Below are positions 35,448 to 46,166 of a stretch of 60,000 bases of DNA, piece after piece (within the stretch, counting starts at the first letter, position 1; every line of letters starts with the position of its first letter). Made by a program: the position numbers and the translations under genes. The DNA comes from Symsagittifera roscoffensis (taxonomy: Eukaryota; Xenacoelomorpha; Acoela; Convolutidae). Where the stretch lies: contig NC_087062.1 of the NCBI RefSeq assembly GCF_963678635.1, forward strand, positions 40,163,676-40,223,675, given 5' to 3'. The notes under the pieces were generated by a model that did not search any database, was not told the DNA's origin, and saw only the letters and a list, made by a program, of their open reading frames with translations.

Positions 35448-36386
35448 AAGTGATGATGTCAGGTCTACTGCTGAGACAAGCGAAGAGAATCTTTTGTCGG
35501 TGCTCCTACGTGTCGGGATCTAAAACTTTCCGAAGTATTCTCCACTTGTGATTGAAAAAAGGAATTGCTTTTAGCTGAGCCATTTGATCGTTAGATTGAA
35601 AATCATCGGTGTAACGATCTTTTGCTTTCCGTTTAGGACGTATTACGCAGTGGTATAAAGTAAACCTCAGTGTTTAAAGTAATCCTATTTTAGTAAATTA
35701 TAATTTTATAACGGAACGCATGAATTCCAATCCTTGATGCAAACGCTAATATGCACATTACCAATTAACAATCTAGCTAGTGGCAGATGGGTGTCAAACA
35801 AAACTGCATTTGTGACATTGCAAATGGTTGAAGGAAAGTTATCCGCCGTATCAATAATTAGGGAGACCGTAAGAATTGTCCTAAAGCTTAAACCGCATTG
35901 CCAGATCTTTCGAAAAAATTTTAGGGGGTTTAAATTCCAACTTGCTACACTGAAATAGTTTACTTGATGGCCTTAATTTGAATTTACTTTGATACCATTC
36001 AAATAGATTTTTCCTAATTAAACTCATGCTCACATGTCATGACTGAAGCATCATCGGCAGCAAAAGTAGAAGGCAACTCCACCCAATTGTCGACCTCGCA
36101 AGACGAACCCTTTAAGTAAATTTTAATAGTGTTAGCTTGGTCGGATTAATCAAAGAGTGTTCGGACTAGCATCCCAGCTGCTTTTCTAGGGGGTTCCCGA
36201 AGAGTTTTTCGCATATGGGTATCAGCTGGTTCATTGCGCTCACAAGGTGATGCCATTTGTCAGTGATGGCTGACTCGAGGATTTCGTTGACGCGGCTACC
36301 GACAAAAATAGGCAGCTGATCATTGGAATTGTGTCACCAACTCTAAGACAGTGGATTAATTCGCTCATATAAAGAATTGATGATCA

Positions 36387-39300
36387 GTACAATTCACAGG
36401 TTTTTTGAACTAAGATGAGGAAACTCGCATTTAAACAAGATTAAAAGTTTTTGTATTTTCTCTACCGAATTAATTTTCTCACTTCTGACCACTGATTTTC
36501 AAAAAGTTGTAAAGAAAAAAGAAGGCCTCTAACATCGTGTTAGGCTAGTAATCCATCCTTGTCACACGCAGAAGAAATATTGCATTATTTCGAAACAATT
36601 TTTTGGAATAACTAGGGGTAATCTACACCTTTGCTAACAACCTAAGTGTCTATCTAAAAATCCAATTTTAGCCTCGGGATGATAGATTACTTATTGGGAC
36701 CGTAAGGTTTTAACAGTTGAAATTGATTATTGTTTGGAATTTCAAATTTATATCATTAGCATATCTTGCAAATGTAGTCAAGTTGAAATAGCAGGAAATT
36801 TTCATTGAGGAGGTAGATCCCTTGGAAGCAATCTAGAGTGCTTGCTAAATCTTTGAACTAGTTCAAGTAATCATCACATAAAGTTTCCTTTACAACTGAT
36901 ACGGGCCTCAGGATATGCAGGCATACTGTAACCAGCAATTTTTTACCGAGCAAACTTAGCAGATGTTGGCAAGTCACCGGCGCCGAATAGTTGCTGATTG
37001 TAGATGTTATCGATGTTCGAAAGTTTTATAACATTTTTTTTGATACCAAAGTTTCTTCCAACCAATTAGAAACGACAATTCAACCGCAAAATTACCGCAA
37101 GAAAAAATGATTTAGCGAACGGTTTGTGGTGGACCACTAATGACCTACATATTGGAAAGCGAACTGCCCACGTGATTTTTAGTCATCTTCCAAAAAGAAC
37201 AACATTTTTTTAGACGTGCTGGTAATCTTGTCCTATAATTACTATTAAATCCTCATGTTTGTTAAGAATAGCTTTAAAAAAACAACTACAATGGTTGAAT
37301 TGCTCCAACTTCTTATAAATTTAACAAACACTTGTCTAAATTGAAGCTTTTAAGAGGTGAAGAAGAGACACACAAATGAATGTTTGTATTATCATAAAGA
37401 AGCAAAGTTTTGGCACTATAGTTATCCAAAGATGCAACAGTCCTGCGAGAAACATTAAATCCCTTACAGGATTCTTGTTCACATCAAACACTAACGACGG
37501 TTTGTGCTTAGGTAATGTTTCTTCAGTCTCGCTTATTTACTTCTTTCAGACAAATGTTGATTGTTTCTTGAAGTTTCCATTGGCGGAAATTTTCTTTGCA
37601 CTTCATGGAGCAACCCTCAAAGTGAGTTTACAATCTGATGCTTTGGCAATTTAGCAAGCGGATTTTGCGGTAATTATGATGCTGATTGGACTGAGTTAAG
37701 AGAAATTATATTTTTGCTAATTCCGGATTTGAGATGTTTAAGGTGGATAGAAAAGAGATACAGGTATGACTAACAGCTTTCTATAAACGTCTAGCGTTTA
37801 AGTTCAGACTTTATTCTTCGTTTTTCTAAGCCACGCTGTCTGTCACGCACTTTTGAGGCAGTGTGGAGTTCTCAAGACGCGTGATAAAAAAGTTAGCTCC
37901 TACCATTGACATCATACGCCTTAAGAACGATCATTTATTTTTTAATTTTACGTTTAAAAACTATTATTATTAGGAACTAAGTAAGTTGGTTGAACTTCAA
38001 AAACTTACTACGAAAAAAATTTTGGCATAAAATTTGTATCTTGAAATAATCAAAATCTTAATACTCGACCACACTCAACAGAGTAGCGAATCAGCAAATG
38101 AATCAGCGGTTGAGTGAATCAAACGGCTATAGTTTCCAATATTTCCAAAGTGTGTGTGGGGGAAAATTGATTTAACGCCAACAACAAACGCGGTAGACAC
38201 CTGAGGCAGAAAAATAACTCCAGTTATCTTGCCAAATAGTAGTATTTGGCTAAAAAGACTGGATTGAAGTCGTTTCATTTTTAGCACGAGAAGTAACACA
38301 AAACTAGCATCAAATAATTTGACTTAAGCACAAATCACTTGAAAATATTTTGGATCTGTTCGGGTCCTTTTGATTTTTGGTCCCCAGTCAAAATCGCTAA
38401 AAAGCAAAAATTTAAATCACACATGAAGTGTATATTGGCAAATTTTAACCCATAAATTATGGTTAGAATCAACTATAGTACATGTATGAAAGTTGCCGCA
38501 AGGTGGATCCGATGTGATCCATGCAGATTTTTTAACTGCAAACTGGTTCTGATCTTTTTCAGTGCTTCAGGATTTTCAGTAATGTCGATAACAGTCCTGC
38601 ACCAAAGGTTCTCCGTTAATGCTGAATTATCAGGCGATTTTATGTTCAAAAACAAATGTAACCTTGTAACAATCAATGATATGACATTTTTTTGTTCGAA
38701 GACAAAAATATTAGAATATATCGTCTAGTCTAAATAATTGATTAAATTGTTTTCAATTTGTAACTATTACATTGGAATTGTAATCTGTTTTTTCTCTATT
38801 TAATACCAAGGAAAGGTTTTTCTCTCTCCATATAATCGCAATATAATCTGTTGTGTTTTCTCCGAATAATCCCAATAAAATTTATTGTTTGTGGGATATA
38901 ATGACAATTTACACTACTTTTCGTCATATAATCGCTAACAAAACATGACTAATTCTAAGAATGATTTTCTGCCTTAAAACCCAAAATCAAATCATTGCTT
39001 TTGTAAAATTTGATTACTAGTGCGTTGCAACTTTTTACCTGGTTAATTTCATTTTCTTAGTCGTGATTTTCAGTGTATTAGCGCCTTGTGCTTTCCCTCT
39101 CCAATATTTGCCTTCGATTGCTTTGGAACTACAAATCATTAGGGCTTCCTAAGAGTTTCTAGAACGAGCTGAACTTTTTCCTGACATTTTTTATTTAATT
39201 CTTGACCGCAGGCCTCCAATTATGTTGTTCTTGTTTTTAGATCGAAATGCATGTTAATGCTTCATTTTTATTACCTTAGATTTATCAAACTTAGTATCAT

Positions 39301-39734
39301 CTGGAATCTATAAAAACATATATTCAGCAAAAAATGAAATTTTTGACGATTTGTAGTTTATTCAGCGCAATAGTGGTTTTGGGGGGCATGAATTAGTGGA
39401 TGTTCCCTCTCCTCTCAAGAGTTTTTAGAAAAAATATTAGGGTCGGGCAGCCAAAATGGATGTTTTGAGATAGTACCATAGGGGGACCCTCTGCCGACAC
39501 AAAGAATCCCCTCTGTGGTTATATTTTAAGACATTATTTATGAATGTACGGTCCTAATTTTTTAAGGCGCTTCGCTTGTCCATGTTTACTAAAATTAGGG
39601 GCAAGTGCACGACAAAAAACGCAATTTCAGAAATTTTTTTGATGGTTCTTGGTTAAATCGTGCTCGCAATGATCCATGTTGGTGACCCTTGTTTTTAGGT
39701 TAAAATTTTCAGAAAAAAAAATTTTGCTCGGAAG
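36387..39734. other. Region left of the assembly gap: no gene recognised
   Basis: Apart from the possible RT relic, I see only AT-rich unique-looking sequence and a cluster of TATAATCG words (38830-38945). Upstream exons of the troponin-like/LIM gene should lie here or in the gap, but none could be identified with confidence. Confidence 0.5.
37376..37654 (-). pseudogene. Possible BEL/Pao reverse transcriptase relic
   Basis: On the minus strand the text KPSLVFDVNKNPVRDLMFLA resembles the RVVFDASAK...SLNDLLL block of BEL/Pao RT. Its place upstream of the integrase relic on the same strand supports this. Similarity is short and stops are present. Confidence 0.4.
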
Positions 39735-39934
39735 NNNNNNNNNNNNNNNNNNNNNNNNNNNNNNNNNNNNNNNNNNNNNNNNNNNNNNNNNNNNNNNNNN
39801 NNNNNNNNNNNNNNNNNNNNNNNNNNNNNNNNNNNNNNNNNNNNNNNNNNNNNNNNNNNNNNNNNNNNNNNNNNNNNNNNNNNNNNNNNNNNNNNNNNNN
39901 NNNNNNNNNNNNNNNNNNNNNNNNNNNNNNNNNN
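39735..39934. other. Assembly gap (200 N)
   Basis: A run of exactly 200 N, a common placeholder for a gap of unknown size. It stops five bases before the first recognised exon of the next gene. Confidence 0.99.
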
Positions 39935-39939
39935 TTCAG

Positions 39940-40046
39940 GTAAAGCCAAATTAAGTCAGCTAGCAGCTGAACTGCACGAGCGACTGACATCCGTCGAAGA
40001 AGAAAAGTATGACCTCAAGATAGAAGTAAAAAAACAAAAATACGAG
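39940..40046 (+). CDS. Troponin-I-like exon A
   Basis: The acceptor TTCAG is visible just after the gap; the donor is TACGAG before GTAATT. It begins two bases into a codon and ends in phase 0. The 35 codons are helical and charged. The EEEKYDL motif is the best match to troponin I. Confidence 0.82.
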
Positions 40047-43000
40047 GTAATTGTTCCCACTTTTAAAAAACGGCTATGATTTTCTTAGAAGGCATACAAT
40101 ACAACTTAGCAATTTTCAATACCAAAAACAACAAGACTGCTCGTATCAGGGCGAAGCCCTGAATGTTCCGACTGCCTTTTAAGGTTTATGGAGCAGTAAT
40201 AAAATTAAAAAATTTAATGAAATTTAAAAAAAATGAAAAAACAATTTTCTAAATATATTTATGAAAACCATCCCCCCACACGCCATATACAGTACAAAGA
40301 ATCTAATTCGCTCCTTGTAGCAAACCAATTATGACAAATAGGCTTCTTTCAACCAATTTGGAACGATTTCTAAGACGGATTAACTCTCCGCTTACGCGTT
40401 AATAGCGCGAAATATATCGCGCGTTAATTGTCCCAAATTGGCCAAAATGGCAACCTTTAAACCCCCGTAACTTTACGAAAAATGATCACAGGTGAAATAT
40501 CTTTTCAAATTTGAGCTCAGGACAACAATACCTTTCGAATGATATAAAAAAATTCCGTCAAAAATGGCTAGTTAAAAAGTCGAAATTTGTCTGAAGAAAA
40601 AAAAAACCCACCCCGAGCACAAATATTCCGTTACTTTCGTACCGAAAGTCGGAACAACAAGACTGCTCGTATCAGGGCTAAGCCCTGAATGTTCCGACTG
40701 CCCATTAAGGTTTATGGAGCAGTAATATCATTAAAAAATTAAAAGTATTAAAACAAAATGAAAATTTTTTTTCAAAAATTTGAATTTTTTTAAATAAAAA
40801 TCATCCCCCCACACGTCATTTTAAGTACAAAAGGATAGATTTCGCTACTTGTAACAAATCAATTATGGCAAATAAGCTTCGTTAAACCAATTTGGAACGA
40901 TTTCTAAGACGGATTAACTCTCCGCTTACGCGTTAATAGCGCGAATTATATCGCGCGTTAATTGTCCCAAATTGGCCAAAATGGCAATCTTTAAACCCCC
41001 ATAACTTTACGAAAAATGATCACAGGTGAAATATTTTTTCAAATTTGAGCTCAGGACAACAATACCTTTTGAATGATATAAAAAAATTCCGTCAAAAATA
41101 GCTAGTTAAAAAGTCGAAATTTGTCTGAAGAAAAAAAAACCCACCCCGAGCACAAATATTCCGTTACTTTCGTATCGAAAGTCGGAACAATAAGCCCTTC
41201 ATTTCGGGAACTTGTCATTCCTGAAAGCTGAACAGGTGTTCCACTTGTCTAAAATATTCCGAATATATTTTATGCAACTTCAGGGTAGGATCAAGGATCT
41301 ATCCTTCTTTTAGATCGATCAAATATAATTTTCCGATCGATAATTTTCCGACCTCTCCCAAATCGCAATAAGGACCGTATTTTGACCATTTTTTCGCGCG
41401 TCAATCCAAGTTTTTGAAAAAAAAAACACTTTGGATGGTTTTGACGAAAGATTGAATTTTTCGTTGCCCGCTCCCTCTAAATTAGTATTTATTGGCGCCG
41501 CGAAAGCAAATTCCTTGACGTTTTCAATGATATTACTTGGCATTTTGTTCTTTATAGTTGAAAGAAGTTTCTCAGAGGATAGAGGAAATCCAAAAACGGA
41601 AGCGATTCGCAGACAAAATGGACGAATTAGAGTGAGGCCTTTATTTGTGTTCTGGTAGAATCCAATTTCTCCTTCTTTGTTTTGGTGATATCTGCAGTAC
41701 CGTGTGCATTTTGTTTAGAGATTACACGAGTGAAGATTTACTACAAGATTTAATCAAAGTAAGTTCAGAGTTTTTTGCTCCAATTTCAGAGATAAGATTG
41801 CTAAAACACCTCTATTGCAGAAACCGTTTAAATTTTGCGAAACTAAGAAAGTTATTTACTGGTTTCTTTGAAGAACTGCAAATTTTAGGCAGACGCGGAC
41901 AGCATATCCTTGATGCCTTCGACTGGAACCCATGCGTCCATAACGACCATAGGAGGCGTGTATGGTCGTCTCAAACAGTTCCACAAAATGACCAAACCCA
42001 AAAAGGAACCCACAATCGAACGCAAGGTAGTATGCATGCTTTAACAATTGCATTAGAATTAAATTTTTCACGATTAACTGATTCCATAAAATGATATTTT
42101 TGCACATCTGAATTGAGGGTGAGGAAAAATGAGTGCGACAACGCTTTCACGACCCGTGCACCATCGCAGCCATAGTTCGAGGCCTTATATGCGGACAATT
42201 AATTTTGCAGGTGTCTGAGCCCGGAGAAATATCAAAGAGAATCCAGTCTAAAATTGAGGAGAGTGGACTGGTGTGTTGTGAGTGTGAGGAGAAAGTGTTC
42301 CATGTGGAGGCAGTCCAGTTGAGAGACAAGCAGTTCTACCACAGAGAGTGTGTATATTGCAACTGGTGTGGAAAGACTGTCAGGTAGGGATAGAAGTGAT
42401 AAAATACATTGCAACCTTTCGATTTCACCGACAATTTTTGTAAATATTTCTACTTGAATACAGCTTAATAGTAAGAGTATTAACAAGAGAAGGCGCTTGC
42501 TCTGCAACAGTAGTTCAGAATCCTACCGGTCACAATAGTTTTTGCTAAAAACCTTAAGAACATATTAGCGCTGTTTGGAAATTTTTTGAAAAAAAATCGG
42601 CTATTGAATTTTGCATTTATAAAACAGTCAGTAACTATCCAAACTAAATTTGGGCAATAGTTACATCCTGCTAGGAGTTAATTCTCCGAAAGAGTGACTT
42701 TTTAAATCTGATTTACGAAAAATTGGTCTGATCTATTTTTCTCGACGCTAAAAACATTGATTTTTTTTTATAAACATAATCATAACATATAGGAGTTTAA
42801 TACAATAGCACACTTGACCAGCAGGAACTTTCTTAGAGTTGCGGTAAAATTGGGCGAAACAAAATACTTTACGTTGGGCTGAACAAAAAAGTTTCACCCA
42901 CACCCCTCTAGCACGTGTGGACTGGAACAAAAGCCTCATTTTAGAAGCAAAGGGCGGATTAAAAAATGTTGTTATTGGTTTTTTGCTACAAACAATAACT

Positions 43001-46000
43001 AAGTTTGTTTTAAAAAACCAAACGAACATTTATTTGAACTTGCAAATCGGCGTTTCTTCTATAAAGTATATAATTGATTTTTGCTTAAGCTTGGGATTTG
43101 AGCTATTAAAAACATAAATGGTAAAATTTACGAGCACGAGTAGAATAAGTTAACAAATAGTCTATGTAGAGTAGTAACATTTATAACCATTTCTCGGTTA
43201 TTGAGAGAGTTGTATCAACGGAATAGTACATTTGCCCTTAAAAATTAGCAAGTGCTAGAAATACCCTCAGATTTTGGTTTAGGGGGATAGTTGTCATGAA
43301 CTGAAAGATGTTTTGTTGCAGTCCCTGCTTTCGGTTTTTCAACGATTCGAGTGAAAAACTAACAGTAGTATTACTAACAATAAACATCACCACGACATTG
43401 CAAATCACAATCACTTTTTACCAAAGTTGTGACTTCGCCAGAAAGCAATCACATTGGTTCTTGGATAGGCACATTAAGGAGACAATATATATGCCTATCC
43501 TGGAAAATTTTCCGCGGGTGTTCCAAAGTTGCGTTTTCCAGTTTTATTTTACACAGAGGCGAAGCAAAGCTTCGCATTAATTTCGACGCCACAAAAACTG
43601 CATTGCAAGGTAACAGACAGGAAAGGAAAGAAGAGCCATTAAATACTAAGAAAACGAAAAAAAAAACTCGAAGAAAACACAACTACAAAATTTCAAAACG
43701 TTGTCTGGAAGGATGTACTATTTGCTGAAGACAAGTTCAGAAACATATTCGACGGCGTTTAATGAAAATTAAGAACCAATCATCAAGCAAAAACAAAATT
43801 GTTGTCATGAATGACTTCGAATTATAAATTCTATTCTGAGATGTTTTAAGTTTTCTGCAATCGGGAGGAAAGCATACAAATTTTAATTCCCTGGAACGAC
43901 CAAAAATTAGGTGAGTAAGCCGATAAACAACCAGCCCAATTCATTCAGGCCAAAACTTTGTGAGCGATAAAAAAACAGAAAAAACACAAAATTAAGTTTA
44001 GTAGAATTACAATTTGTAGGTTTGTAGGAGTAAATGAGAACATAAAAACTACAATGAAAACTACACACAGCAAAAAATTCTAAAATTTGGCAATTAAATC
44101 GGAAACACATTAGCAGAAAAATAAAAAGCCGGCAATTTTTTGAAACAGATTAACTCCCATGTAAAAAAAAGGTTTTGGGCCAGATTCTATCCCAGGACAG
44201 AAAATTAGACGGAAGCCATTTAGACAACAAAACTTTTTTAATATTGAAAAAAACTTCATCGCAATTGACTTCCAATTTGAGCAAAATGTGTTGCAAAACA
44301 CGATCAACAGCGCTTAATACAATTTCAGACAAACTATTGAGCTTTAAGAAAGCCAAAAACAGTTAGAGAGACGGAAATTGAACCGAAACAGAACTTTTCA
44401 AGAAAAGTTTCAGCTAAAAATTTTTCATCATCCTCCCATCGGGAAACATAAAAATCTAAGGTTCTTTCAAAAAACGAAATATAAGGCGTCTAAACCGATC
44501 CAACAAATGCCAAACCCATTTCAACCTAATAAATCATAGAGAAAATTCGAAAAACAATTCAAAATGACTTCTAATTGAAATGAAAATTGATTAAAATACA
44601 AAACTCTACCAAAAGGCAACTCATCCGATAAGAAGAAAGCAGACAGACAAAAGGCCGACACTTTTTCTTGAACATAATTTTTTAAGAGTAAAGAACGTAG
44701 TGTAAACTCTTATTTAGGTCTTAATATTTTTTAAATTTTTTTTCACGAAAAATTCATAAAGCGTTCTAACAACTACAGATGTGCATTCATACACATTGAT
44801 GCATTTATGAATGCAGTTAGGTATATATGCACTTTTTGAGTTTAATTGAAATTCATCTGCTGAAAGTGACGTAAATAGCCCTCTCCAAATACGAACGTGG
44901 AAATGGCGCGAAAAAACGTGAACGATTTCTAGTTTCGAAAGTGGAATTGAAGTTTTAGATTCCCAGCGGAATAAAAACTTCACCTGTTGATCCAGTTTTC
45001 TCAATGCATCAATGCTGTCAAAAAAGCGCCAATCATAATCGTTCTAGAAATTAAAAGAGCTTAAAGGGCATCTATTTTTTTCTTCGCTTTTCGAAAGTTT
45101 AGATTTTTTCAATACAGTCAGTGTTTTTTATGTATATTGCGTTCATTACTCTTTTCCAATCTTCGATTGCCTGCGTTCTAGCTTGAAAAACGAAAGTGGT
45201 CTTTGCCGGGCTTGAATCAAGTAAATTTGTCGTCACAACCGCTACCGCTATCCGAAGGGTTCCTAGGAAGATGTGAATATAAAAATAAAGCAAACATCCG
45301 AAATGCTTCCATGATTTTGTTAGACAGTGTTAGCCAATCGCATCAAATAATTTATTTGTTATTTTTTGTTCTATTTTTTTTGCTTTGAATTATGTTCCTT
45401 TTAGTCCGCATGACGTTGGGTTCCACGCTGACCAGATTTACTGTCCCTTCCATCTTAAACAAGCAGTGTTCGGAGCCACTCCTCCGCCCAGATCAGTAAG
45501 CCAACCAGTGTTTGTACACGTTATACGACAAACTATACAACCAACCCTTATACGATATAAGATTATAGGAGACATCCGATTTATACAATAAATTATACGA
45601 TTATACCGAACAATGATTGGCGGCTTTTTTTTGTAAGACAAGGATTTTTTCGTGATTGATTGATATTAGGGGCGGCTCAAGTCCAACATGAAATGTTTTT
45701 GGATAGTTGATAGCAATCAGAGATTGTTCGGCAAAAAAATATTATCGAGCAGCAAAACAATTTAAAAAAACTTTGAGCGATCTCTGTAATTGAATTAAGA
45801 TTTTGATCTCAAGTTGTACGGTTGTACCTTTTTTATACGAAAGCCAAAATATACGATAATGCGTTATATTAGTCGGATCAAACAATGATAAGTTATACGA
45901 CCTTTTTGGTATACGTTAATATAAACTGAAGTCAAAAGAAAAAATTTGTTAATGTATATGGAGCTTTCACCAGAAGATCCCCTTTTCAATAAATTTTATG

Positions 46001-46166
46001 AGATTTAGCTTCAAAAAGTTCGATTGCTGAAAGTACTAGATTTACTTAATTTAGCCTGCAAACTCTTTTTGTACGTATTAGTCTTAGTGTTTGATAAGTC
46101 AATAACTTCTGATAATTTCAGCCTCTGAAGAAAAAGAATGGCCTCGTTAATGGATTTCACAGTTGA
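39940..46166 (+). CDS. Troponin-I-like helix plus LIM domain protein (5' end missing)
   Basis: Seven exons join with matching phases: 39940-40046, 41558-41631, 41719-41758, 41889-42026, 42211-42383, 45405-45495 and 46122-46166. They give about 220 residues. The first three encode a helical segment (AKLSQLAAELHERLTSVEEE, KYDLKIEVKKQKYELKEV) that resembles the coiled-coil arm of invertebrate troponin I (AKL..KAQELW...EKYDLEE...YDLKEL). A serine/threonine and basic linker follows (GGVYGRLKQFHKMTKPKKEP). Then comes one complete LIM domain: C-x2-C-x18-H-x2-C-x2-C-x2-C-x17-C-x2-H, a double zinc-finger protein-binding module. The product ends PLKKKNGLVNGFHS. Role is inferred as muscle thin filament or actin cytoskeleton. 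Upstream exons lie in or beyond the gap. I know of no troponin I with a LIM domain. Confidence 0.8.
40131..40656 (+). repeat. Hairpin-rich 526-bp repeat, unit 1 (intron)
   Basis: This unit lies in tandem with 40657-41189 within the intron after exon A. It contains TCAGGGC-GAA-GCCCTGA (40146-40162), GCGCGA-AATATA-TCGCGC (40405-40422) and ACTTTCG-TAC-CGAAAGT near the right end. GTTCCGAC near the left and GTCGGAAC at the right form inverted ends. It is probably a non-autonomous transposable element; no ORF. Confidence 0.75.
40657..41189 (+). repeat. Hairpin-rich 526-bp repeat, unit 2 (intron)
   Basis: Second unit of the tandem. Stem arms are unchanged, whereas loops differ (TAA for GAA; ATTATA for AATATA). 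Parts of this family recur in inverse orientation at 23700-24700. Confidence 0.75.
41558..41631 (+). CDS. Troponin-I-like exon B
   Basis: The acceptor is TTCTTTATAG and the donor is GAATTAGA before GTGAGG, ending in phase 2. It encodes LKEVSQRIEEIQKRKRFADK and MDEL, continuing the coiled coil. Confidence 0.75.
41719..41758 (+). CDS. Small 40-nt exon C
   Basis: The acceptor is TTTTGTTTAG and the donor is ATCAAA before GTAAGT. It converts the phase 2 end of exon B into the phase 0 start of exon D. It encodes DYTSEDLLQDLIK. It was chosen because splicing B directly to D breaks the frame. Confidence 0.65.
41889..42026 (+). CDS. Linker exon D
   Basis: The acceptor is CAAATTTTAG and the donor is CGCAAG before GTAGTA. 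It is 46 codons, phase 0 at both ends. The text is low in hydrophobics, with TGTHASITTIGGVYGRLKQF and a lysine/proline-rich end (TKPKKEPTIERK). Confidence 0.7.
42211..42383 (+). CDS. LIM domain exon E (first zinc site and half of second)
   Basis: The acceptor is AATTTTGCAG and the donor is GTCAG before GTAGGG, phase 2. After VSEPGEISKRIQSKIEESGL it carries CCECEEKVF...FYHRECVYCNWCGKT, giving six of the eight zinc ligands. Confidence 0.9.
42384..45404. other. Intron between the two LIM exons: repeats only
   Basis: It contains a copy of the dispersed hairpin family with GCGAAGC-AAA-GCTTCGC at 43559-43575 and A-rich body text to about 44650. I see no coding exon or recognisable ORF on either strand. 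Confidence 0.5.
43559..43575. repeat. Perfect hairpin GCGAAGC-AAA-GCTTCGC
   Basis: 7-bp arms and 3-base loop within ACACAGAG...ATTAATTTCG. It marks the head of the dispersed family found at several places right of 43 kb. Confidence 0.7.
45405..45495 (+). CDS. LIM domain exon F (end of second zinc site)
   Basis: The acceptor is TTCCTTTTAG and the donor is AGATCA before GTAAGC. PHDVGFHADQIYCPFH supplies the last two zinc ligands (C and H), then AVFGATPPPRS. Confidence 0.9.
45520..45915. repeat. TATACGA-word cluster in the last intron
   Basis: The words TATACGA, TATACAA and ATACGATAA recur many times on one strand in about 400 bases, with no fixed period. It is probably a decayed simple repeat. 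Confidence 0.5.
46122..46166 (+). CDS. Terminal exon G
   Basis: The acceptor is GATAATTTCAG. It encodes 14 codons, PLKKKNGLVNGFHS, then TGA. It is in phase with exon F and compositionally like coding sequence; it is short, so somewhat less certain. An AATAAA at 46726 is a possible but distant poly(A) signal. Confidence 0.65.
   Translation, partial: PLKKKNGLVNGFHS

Larger units (their letters stand above)
31928..36386 (+). repeat. 4.46-kb tandem duplication, unit 2
   Basis: This is the second unit. It ends at TGATGATCA (36378-36386), where unit 1 instead joins the copied exon tail at TGATGATCAC; CA is shared at the breakpoint. To the right the BEL/Pao element continues, so unit 2 is in the original context on the right and unit 1 on the left. 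Confidence 0.93.

Noticed and set aside
39676-39990. ORFs spanning the N run
   Set aside because: They consist mostly of undefined residues across an assembly gap.
41645-42094. Alternative frame through linker exon D of the LIM gene
   Set aside because: It cannot join the LIM exon in phase, whereas the chosen frame starts and ends in phase 0.
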